A stretch of 42,560 nt of DNA from an uncultured Bacteroidales bacterium (GTDB taxonomy: Bacteria; Bacteroidota; Bacteroidia; Bacteroidales; FEN-979): contig CAJAUM010000069.1 in assembly GCA_903945175.1 (NCBI GenBank), forward strand, positions 1 through 42,560. The letters are read 5' to 3'. The stretch's first letter is position 1. Every line of letters begins with the position of its first letter. The position numbers and the translations under genes are program-made. The notes beneath the pieces were generated by a model. The model saw nothing but the letters and a program-made list of their open reading frames with translations, did no database searches and had not been told where the DNA came from. This document shows positions 37,015 to 42,560 of the stretch, in pieces.

Positions 37015-38421
37015 ATGAAACAATTTATTCCAGCTAACCTGGACATAGATAAGTTATTGGCTTCTAATCCGCCCTCATTTAAGTATCATAGAGATAATTT
37101 TGTCCATATACTACACCTGCTTACTGAGATTCCAGCTCGCAACAAAGACCTCCGCCGCGAGGATGGCTTCGTTCCTATCCATGCGCATACGCTGCAAAAG
37201 CAGATTCGGGATTATAATTTGTACCTGGAATATTTGGTCAGTACCGGGGTACTTGATATTGACAGCCAGTATATCCCCGGAATAAAATCACGAGAGTACC
37301 GGTTTACTGAACAGTACCAGACTGTAAATAAGGTTGAGCAGATTGACAAGTTCACTTTGACCAAGAATATCTCCAAAGGTTTTGAAAGAAATTGGTGCAC
37401 GGAGAAACAGTATCCATTCTTGTCACGGTTTTTTAATGATGATCTGAAGATTGACCATTCCGGTGCTACTGATTATTTGTTTCAGCTTTATAAGAAGAAT
37501 TGCTCGGCAGGAGTGGCCAACTCAATCCGGAAATATAATTACAGCATGCTCAGCATCGAAAAGTTAAAAAACCATGAGTTCTTCTTTCATGTTGACAAGA
37601 CGGTTAATCGGCTTCATACAAATCTTACCGGGTGCAAAAGTCAAATCCGAAATTTTATAACCTACTCTGGAATGGATTTGGTTTCAATCGATTTGAAAAA
37701 TTCACAACCGTGGATAAGTACTATCCTCTTAGACCCAAAATTTTACGAAAATTGGGGTCGCCCCCCTTATTCTTCATCTTTTATCTCCAATAACTCCTCT
37801 TCACTCTTCAAATATAATAATTACACTCCCTTTTTATTTTCTTCTTCTTCTTCTTCTTCACATAATAATTCTCCTATTTCTCTCATTATGATAGTAAAAA
37901 ATGAGCTAAGCCTTGATACCATTGAGAAAGATGATGTGAAACTGTATAAATCAAAAGTGCTGGATGGAACCCTGTATGATTACTTCTCACAAGAGATTTT
38001 TAACAGGCACGGGATGAAATTTAAAGATCGGAAAGCAGTGAAAGCAGTTATTTTTACCGTCCTATTTTCTGACAACAGGTTTATCGGCCAGAAGGAAGCC
38101 TACTCCAAAAGATTGTTCAGGGAAATCTTCCCGAATGTGTATGAGATTTTTAAAATTATAAAAAGGTCCAATGCCAGTGATCTTCCGGTTCTTTTACAAA
38201 GAATGGAATCATCCCTGATCCTTAACCATATTGCATACCGGATCAGTAAAGAACAATCAGGGTTGCCAATTTTTACAATACATGATTCGGTGGTATTCCC
38301 TGTTGGCTACGAGAGTTATGTCACTCAGGTAATAAAAGAAGAATCAATGAGATGCCTTGGTTCAAATCCGACTCTTGCAGTTGAGCCTTGGTCTCCGTCA
38401 AGTTTAAAACTAACCGCATAG
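37015..38421 (+). CDS. Family A polymerase-like protein with winged-helix-like N-terminus
   Basis: I do not recognise a named family. Residues about 20-100 (LQKQIRDYNLYLEYLVSTGV, then KSREYRFTEQY) look like a winged helix. The C-terminal part has family A polymerase motifs in order: RLHT at 199-202; IRNF then the motif A segment VSIDLKNSQP with Asp226; an O-helix with Arg339, Lys343, Phe347 and Phe351, matching Taq Arg659, Lys663, Phe667, Tyr671 without a gap; FPNVYEIF; Gln395; and motif C IFTIHDSVVF with Asp424. Both catalytic Asp are kept. The motif A Glu steric gate is Gln231, and motif C is HDS, as in phage RNA polymerases, not HDE. A Ser/Asn-rich insert (about 252-287) separates motifs A and B. 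No exonuclease domain is present, but one follows as the next gene. Confidence 0.7.
   Translation: MKQFIPANLDIDKLLASNPPSFKYHRDNFVHILHLLTEIPARNKDLRREDGFVPIHAHTLQKQIRDYNLYLEYLVSTGVLDIDSQYIPGIKSREYRFTEQYQTVNKVEQIDKFTLTKNISKGFERNWCTEKQYPFLSRFFNDDLKIDHSGATDYLFQLYKKNCSAGVANSIRKYNYSMLSIEKLKNHEFFFHVDKTVNRLHTNLTGCKSQIRNFITYSGMDLVSIDLKNSQPWISTILLDPKFYENWGRPPYSSSFISNNSSSLFKYNNYTPFLFSSSSSSSHNNSPISLIMIVKNELSLDTIEKDDVKLYKSKVLDGTLYDYFSQEIFNRHGMKFKDRKAVKAVIFTVLFSDNRFIGQKEAYSKRLFREIFPNVYEIFKIIKRSNASDLPVLLQRMESSLILNHIAYRISKEQSGLPIFTIHDSVVFPVGYESYVTQVIKEESMRCLGSNPTLAVEPWSPSSLKLTA
37839..37859 (+). repeat. TTC microsatellite inside the polymerase-like gene
   Basis: Seven TTC units in a row encode most of a run of seven Ser (residues 276-282) in the low-complexity insert. 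Because the unit is three bases, slippage would change the length of the Ser run but not the frame. Confidence 0.85.
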
Positions 38422-38441
38422 TAATATTCAAAAACAAGCAT

Positions 38442-39209
38442 ATGAATTTACCAAATCTTATTCTCAACCGCCCCCTGGTCTTTTTTGATACGGAAACCAC
38501 AGGGGTGAATATTACCAAAGACCGGATAATTGAACTGTGTGCTATCAAGGTTTACCCGGACAAGTCACAGGATATGTTTCTGCAAAGGTTCAATCCTGGA
38601 ATACCTATACCCCCGGAAGCAACAGCTATACATGGTATCACTGATGAAATGGTAACCAATGCACCACGCTTTGTAGCAAAGGTCAATGAAATAGTTGATT
38701 TCTTTTCCGGGTGTGATCTTGCAGGTTACAATCTGATTAGGTTTGATATACCATTACTTGTAGAAGAACTCCTTAGAAACGGTGTTACCACGATCCCTTT
38801 CGATGGAGCCAGGTTTATTGACTGCTTGGCTATATGGCGTAAAATGGAACCAAGGACACTATCTGATGCCGTAAAATATTATACTGGTGAAGTTCATAAC
38901 GATGCTCATGCAGCAAAAGGTGATGTTGAAGCAACAATGAAGGTTTTGAGTGGCCAGCTGGCAAAGTATCCTGATTTGCTACCTGACCTTACCACACTCC
39001 ACGATTTAGTTCAGGAGGGTAACACAGTTATTGATTATGCCGGAAAATTTGCCAGGGATTCTGATGGAGATATAATTTTTACATTCAGTAATAACATTGG
39101 CAAGAAGGTTAAAGTCAACCTTGGAATGTTGGATTGGATGCTCACACGGGATTTTACAGCTCAGACAAAGCATATTGCCATGCAGATATTGGATGGGGAG
39201 TTGAGATAG
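38442..39209 (+). CDS. DnaQ-like 3'-5' exonuclease
   Basis: I start at the ATG at 38442 (MNLPNLILNRPLVFFDTETT), 20 bases after the previous stop; a longer frame would overlap it. The 255-residue product has the DEDDh motifs: ExoI FDTETTG (Asp16, Glu18), ExoII GYNLIRFDIPLL, and ExoIII with His and Asp in HNDAHAAKGDVEAT. It should remove nucleotides from 3' ends. The C-terminal region (about 185-255) ends with a domain of unknown role. As it follows a polymerase-like gene with no exonuclease domain, it may proofread for it. Confidence 0.88.
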   Translation: MNLPNLILNRPLVFFDTETTGVNITKDRIIELCAIKVYPDKSQDMFLQRFNPGIPIPPEATAIHGITDEMVTNAPRFVAKVNEIVDFFSGCDLAGYNLIRFDIPLLVEELLRNGVTTIPFDGARFIDCLAIWRKMEPRTLSDAVKYYTGEVHNDAHAAKGDVEATMKVLSGQLAKYPDLLPDLTTLHDLVQEGNTVIDYAGKFARDSDGDIIFTFSNNIGKKVKVNLGMLDWMLTRDFTAQTKHIAMQILDGELR

Positions 39210-39307
39210 GATTATATAGAGCCTAAAATGTATATTTTCTTTTGAATAAAAATGGTATTCAAACAATTTTCATCCATCCAAACCGCAAAACATGTACCAA
39301 TAAAAAT

Positions 39308-39315
39308 TAACTTTG
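39308..39315 (+). promoter_or_regulatory. Possible -7 element of the restriction-modification genes
   Basis: TAACTTTG fits TAnnTTTG. It stands seven bases before the ATG at 39323, so either the transcript is almost leaderless or translation starts at the ATG at 39338. No TTG was found at the usual distance. Confidence 0.35.
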
Positions 39316-39322
39316 CAATAAG

Positions 39323-40216
39323 ATGACAAATCAAAACATGGAAATTACGACAGACATATATCTTGGTGACAGTAAAAAGGAACTTAAAAAACTTCTTGAC
39401 AATTCTGTTGACCTCATTGTAACTTCCCCACCTTACGCAGACCAACGTAAAAGCACATATGGAGGCATTCATCCGGATAAATATGTTGAATGGTTTTTGC
39501 CAATATCCGAGCAACTATTTAGAGTTCTTAAACCTACAGGGACTTTTGTTCTAAACATAAAAGAAAAAGTTGTTGAAGGTGAACGGAGCACATATGTAAT
39601 GGGTCTTATCATTGCAATGCGTAAACAAGGATGGCTATGGACAGAGGAGTTTATATGGCACAAGAAAAATTCTTATCCTGGAAAGTGGCCTAACCGTTTT
39701 CGTGATTCTTGGGAAAGACTATTACAATTCAATAAGGATAAGCACTTCAATATGTATCAAGAGGAAGTGATGGTTCCAATGGGTGAATGGGCTAAAACAC
39801 GTTTAAAGAAACTTTCTGACACAGACAAGGTTCGAGATAACTCAAAAGTTGGAAGCGGTTTTGGTAAAAATATTTCAAATTGGATAGACAGAGACAAAGC
39901 ATATCCAACAAATGTTTTGCATTTGGCAACAGAGTGCAATAATAAAAATCATAGTGCGGCATTCCCTGAAGAATTGCCAGAATGGTTTATTAAACTATTT
40001 ACTAAAGAAAATGACATTGTCCTTGATCCCTTTATGGGTTCGGGAACTACCTTATCTGTTGCCAGTAGAATGAAAAGAAATTCAATTGGAATTGAAATAG
40101 TTCCTGAGTACTATCAAATGGTAAAAAATCAATTAAACCCGGTAGAATTATATCTATTGGAACCTGGAGCAAAATATGAAAAAACTGAACCTAAAAGACG
40201 TATTGCAATACGTTGA
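39323..40216 (+). CDS. Type II DNA methyltransferase (N4-cytosine or N6-adenine)
   Basis: The 297-residue product has the catalytic motif TSPPY at residues 34-38, near the N-terminus, and the AdoMet motif DPFMGSGTT at 235-243 near the C-terminus. That order, motif IV before motif I, is the beta class. SPPY favours N4-cytosine, but N6-adenine is possible. It would protect the host at the site of the partner nuclease. The Met at 39338 is an alternative start. The next gene overlaps it by 41 bases. The target sequence cannot be told. Confidence 0.9.
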   Translation: MTNQNMEITTDIYLGDSKKELKKLLDNSVDLIVTSPPYADQRKSTYGGIHPDKYVEWFLPISEQLFRVLKPTGTFVLNIKEKVVEGERSTYVMGLIIAMRKQGWLWTEEFIWHKKNSYPGKWPNRFRDSWERLLQFNKDKHFNMYQEEVMVPMGEWAKTRLKKLSDTDKVRDNSKVGSGFGKNISNWIDRDKAYPTNVLHLATECNNKNHSAAFPEELPEWFIKLFTKENDIVLDPFMGSGTTLSVASRMKRNSIGIEIVPEYYQMVKNQLNPVELYLLEPGAKYEKTEPKRRIAIR

Positions 40217-40964
40217 GAAAAATATCGGGAAATTTCACGAAAAGCGTATTCAAAGCCTTGACGATTTAAAACTTATAAAAGTTCTTAAACGCAAAAACCC
40301 ATATTTATTTAAAGCCAAATATGTATTGACTGCTGACCAAATTGTTCGTGGCATTGTGGATGCTCACATATCTTCAAATGAGGAAACTATTTTTGGCGAC
40401 TGGTTGGAAGGGCTTGCAATTTTTATAAATGGCAAAGTATATGGTGGTCGTAAATCAGGCATTACAAATATTGATCTTGAATTTGACAACAACGGAATAC
40501 GAAACGTTGTAACAATAAAGTCAGGCCCAAATTGGGGCAATAGTTCTCAAATTAAAAAAATGGTTGCGGACTTTAAAACAGCAAAAAGGACTTTAAGAAC
40601 GAGCAATTCACTACTTAATATTGTAGCTGTCAACGGCTGCTGTTATGGCAGAGACAATAAATCCGACAAAGGTGATTATTACAAATATTGTGGGCAAAAT
40701 TTTTGGACATTTATTTCTGGCGATCCCAACCTTTATACCGAATTAATTGAGCCACTTGGGCATAAAGCGAAAGAACGAAATGATGATTTTATGAAATCTT
40801 ATTCGCAAATGATAAATAAATTCACCAAAGAATTTACGACTGACTTTTGCGATAAAAACGGAGCAATTGACTGGGACAAACTAATAAAACTTAACTCAGC
40901 AATTGTAGAACCCAAGTCGAATAAACTAAAAGAACGAAAGCCTAAAGCAACTACTACAACTTAA
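40176..40964 (+). CDS. Type II restriction endonuclease, PmeII-like
   Basis: The 262-residue product overlaps the methyltransferase gene by 41 bases, which ties the two together. It resembles the PmeII family by KYVLTADQIVRG, EETIFGDWLEGLAIF and GGRKSGITNIDLEF. The likely PD-(D/E)XK-type core is Asp100 followed by VTIKSG (Lys115), with Glu79-81 region as another acidic site. It cuts unmethylated DNA, so the pair may defend the element's host or keep the element in the population. It is AT-rich like the methyltransferase. Confidence 0.8.
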   Translation: MKKLNLKDVLQYVEKNIGKFHEKRIQSLDDLKLIKVLKRKNPYLFKAKYVLTADQIVRGIVDAHISSNEETIFGDWLEGLAIFINGKVYGGRKSGITNIDLEFDNNGIRNVVTIKSGPNWGNSSQIKKMVADFKTAKRTLRTSNSLLNIVAVNGCCYGRDNKSDKGDYYKYCGQNFWTFISGDPNLYTELIEPLGHKAKERNDDFMKSYSQMINKFTKEFTTDFCDKNGAIDWDKLIKLNSAIVEPKSNKLKERKPKATTTT

Positions 40965-41014
40965 TGATCGTTTTTTCTATCAAATCTGGTCATGGAAAAT
41001 AGCTTGTAAAAAAG

Positions 41015-41052
41015 AAACCACTTCACTTTTCTCAGTTCGAGTGGTTTTTTAA
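41015..41052 (+). terminator. Terminator of the restriction-modification genes
   Basis: The eight-base stem AAACCACT / AGTGGTTT (41015-41022 and 41040-41047, loop of 17) is followed by T residues. It lies 50 bases after the endonuclease stop. Confidence 0.5.
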
Positions 41053-41065
41053 AAGTTTCCCCTTC

Positions 41066-41335
41066 GCAACCGTTAATCCTTCAGTCATTCAAAGCTCCAC
41101 CGCTGCTTCATTCCTTCAGTCTTAACCGTTGCTCGGAGATAGGTTTGAACTTTAGCCAGTCTGCTTGGTTTCCCTCATTACGCTCTCATCCTTCGAGCTT
41201 ATGAAGCAAACCATATCTCCCGGTTAGTTTCCTTGCTCCCCGCCCACCCACCCTCAGCAGCTTGAGCTGCTGGCTTCTGGCAAAAGCCAGGTGTTCCAGG
41301 TCGCCAAAATTCTTTTACCCTCAGTAGGACGAGTC
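41066..41335. other. Gene-free, highly self-complementary stretch
   Basis: No convincing reading frame is present. Several stems are visible: 41066-41076 with 41122-41132 (11 pairs, one mismatch), 41135-41147 with 41207-41220 (one bulge), 41255-41261 with 41266-41272 (loop TTGA), and 41277-41281 with 41286-41290 (loop AAAA). On the minus strand it lies directly downstream of the group II intron 3' end. It may be part of another intron copy, an RNA, or its flanking sequence. Confidence 0.45.
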
Positions 41336-41410
41336 GTCGGGTAACCAAAGCGGGTCGCCCCGCTCCAGTCCCCTAAGAACCGTACTTGCGACTTTCACCG
41401 CATACGGCTC
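41336..41410 (-). mobile_element. Group II intron 3' end (domains V and VI)
   Basis: On the minus strand, 41410-41377 is a 34-base domain V: GAGCCGTATGCGG, GAAA-type loop, then GTACGGTTC, with the GAGC start and bulged pairing. After a short linker, 41364-41349 forms a GC hairpin (AGCGGG/CCCGCT) as domain VI, and the sequence ends in ACCCGAC near 41336, the usual AY 3' splice end. The upstream part of the intron is cut by the IS21-type element. Confidence 0.8.
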
Positions 41411-41433
41411 AAGCTCTCTAAATGCAAAATCAA

Positions 41434-41483
41434 TTACACGGCAATATTCAACCGTTTCGGGATGTTACGCTTGGTGAGGTAAC
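41434..41483 (-). pseudogene. C-terminal remnant of the group II intron reverse transcriptase
   Basis: On the minus strand an open frame ends YLTKRNIPKRLNIAV and a TAA stop, 23 bases before domain V. This is where the intron-encoded protein of group II introns ends. The rest is lost at the IS boundary, so only about 16 residues remain. Confidence 0.5.
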
Positions 41484-42560
41484 TGTATATTCCGGCGCAT
41501 AGTGACCCCTCATTCCGGAGCAAGGTGACCCCCCATTCCGGCCATAGTGACCCCCCTCTTTTTTGAGTTGTGCCTATTTTCTCTCTGTATTTTATAAGAG
41601 ATAGAATATGAGCGTATTAATCATGTGTCGTACTACGATTCTCAGACGCACACAGGGTAATGCCATTCCGGCATAGTGACCCCTGCGTTATGATTCCTTA
41701 CGCTGCCATTCCGGCATAGTGACCCCCTGAGGACAATTTGGGTTTATCTGATGGATTTGTATCTTCAGACAAACTCAAAAGACAAACTCGATGGCTGGAA
41801 AACGGATACCTATGGGCTCATTAAAGCAAATATTATTATTACGGAACCTGGGGACAGGTAAAAAAGCAATCGCACGACAAACCGGTGTGTCGAAGGTCGC
41901 AATCAACGAATATCTGGATGTGATCACACGCAAAGGGTATGTTTTACAAGATCTTATCCAACTGGAGGAGCCGGTATTAGAGGGTCTTTTTTTCAATGCA
42001 AAGGAGATCGAAGAAGTTGCGAGGTATAACCTGTTAAAAGAGCTATTTCCCTCATTTGCAGAGGACTTGCTGGAAGTTGGGGTCAACCGTATGTTCTTAT
42101 GGCAGGAGTATAAACTAACGCACCCCGAGGGGTATGGTTACTCTCAGTTTTGTTATCATTATCAACAGTGGGCTACTGCAAATAAAACAACCCTGCATAT
42201 TGAACATAGGACTGGAGATAAAGTTTACATTGACTTTGCAGGCAAAAAAATGTCTATTGTTTTCCCCCTGACCGGCGAAGTGAGGGAGGTGGAAACGTTT
42301 GTGGCAACGCTTGGCTTTAGCGGGCTTACCTACGTAGAGTTTTGTGAAAGCCAGACCAAGGAAGATTTTATCCATTGCGTTGAAAACGCCCTTCATTACT
42401 TTGGCGGTGTTCCGCTTGCCTGTGTTCCGGATAATCTCAAGTCTGGAGTTACCAAAGCATGCCGGTACTCACCGCATCTTGCCAAGGACTTTGAGGATAT
42501 GGCCAGCCATTATAACCTTGCCATTGTCCCCGCCCGCAGCAGAAAACCCAGAGACAAAGC
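41484..42560 (+). mobile_element. IS21-family insertion sequence, left part
   Basis: The element begins near TGTATATTCCGG at 41484 and carries an istA transposase. Its end region holds five copies of a motif close to CATTCCGGCATAGTGACCCC (41488-41509, 41511-41532, 41534-41555, 41664-41683, 41707-41727), as IS21 ends hold multiple transposase-binding repeats. The right end and istB lie beyond the window. It interrupts a group II intron. Confidence 0.85.
41791..42560 (+). CDS. istA: IS21-family transposase IstA, 5' part
   Basis: The frame opens at ATG 41791 after an in-frame stop at 41749 and runs off the window after 256 codons. An N-terminal HTH (about residues 22-42, AIARQTGVSKVAINEYL), then the RNase H-like DDE core with Asp148 (VYIDFAGKKM) and Asp214 (VPDNLKSGV) are visible; the Glu lies beyond. 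IstA inserts the element with the ATPase IstB, which should follow. The frame is intact, so the element may be active. Confidence 0.92.
   Translation, partial: MAGKRIPMGSLKQILLLRNLGTGKKAIARQTGVSKVAINEYLDVITRKGYVLQDLIQLEEPVLEGLFFNAKEIEEVARYNLLKELFPSFAEDLLEVGVNRMFLWQEYKLTHPEGYGYSQFCYHYQQWATANKTTLHIEHRTGDKVYIDFAGKKMSIVFPLTGEVREVETFVATLGFSGLTYVEFCESQTKEDFIHCVENALHYFGGVPLACVPDNLKSGVTKACRYSPHLAKDFEDMASHYNLAIVPARSRKPRDK

Larger units (their letters stand above)
34988..42560 (+). mobile_element. Integrated accessory element at tRNA-Asp (left part)
   Basis: From the 3' end of tRNA-Asp onward there are an IntDOT-like integrase, a small HTH protein, a polymerase-like protein, an exonuclease and a restriction-modification pair, all on the plus strand and more AT-rich than the block before. 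The order, tRNA then integrase then HTH, is typical of integrative elements. A second copy of the tRNA 3' end was not found in the window, so the right end lies beyond. No relaxase, capsid or secretion gene is visible. The exact left boundary is not proved. Confidence 0.7.

Noticed and set aside
37839-37859. Microsatellite as an on/off phase-variation switch
   Set aside because: The unit is three bases, so slippage keeps the reading frame.
41775-42396. Two minus-strand frames opposite istA
   Set aside because: The plus strand carries a clear IstA with DDE residues; the others are shadows.

Overview
The window reads as a chromosomal segment from a member of the Bacteroidota, probably order Bacteroidales or a relative. 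The evidence is the promoter style (TTG/TTTG, about 20 bases, TAnnTTTG), several SusD-less outer-membrane barrel proteins, an S9B dipeptidyl peptidase, the classic tRNA-tuf-tRNA(Trp)-secE-nusG-rplKAJL-rpoBC order, and an IntDOT-type integrase.

Layout. 1-8.3 kb is mixed housekeeping: the 3' end of ppnP, two small outer-membrane barrels, a minus-strand operon (lysine-tailed protein, beta-CASP hydrolase, pyruvate kinase), a plus-strand pair with a CHAD-domain protein, a convergent AAA/DUF4143 ATPase, tRNA-Val and a flavin reductase. 8.4-12.2 kb has a secreted dipeptidyl peptidase IV, then rpsU, xerC and hpf, closed by a perfect 25-bp hairpin. 12.3-25.9 kb is the translation/transcription block: four tRNAs, tuf, tRNA-Trp, secE, nusG, rplK, rplA, rplJ, rplL, rpoB, rpoC and a DUF3467 gene. 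26.0-34.9 kb is a tightly packed run (DUF2520 protein, KdsC-like HAD phosphatase, UbiA prenyltransferase, Maf, SurE, LpxB, two TPR proteins, ComEC).

From tRNA-Asp (34914-34987) rightward the character changes to an integrated accessory element: GGTGCAT repeats, a tyrosine integrase lacking the first catalytic Arg, a small HTH protein, a 468-aa protein, a DnaQ-like exonuclease, a two-gene restriction-modification system, the 3' end of a group II intron, and an IS21-family insertion that runs off the window. The right end of the element is not in the window.

The most interesting item is the 468-aa protein at 37015-38421. By eye its C-terminal half carries the ordered motifs of family A polymerases (RLHT, an Asp motif A, an RxxxKxxxFxxxF O-helix, a Gln region, an HDS motif C) behind a winged-helix-like N-terminus, and it is followed at once by a separate 3'-5' exonuclease. 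This suggests a compact split polymerase/proofreading module carried by the element. That reading rests on motif order and spacing only; no homology search was run.
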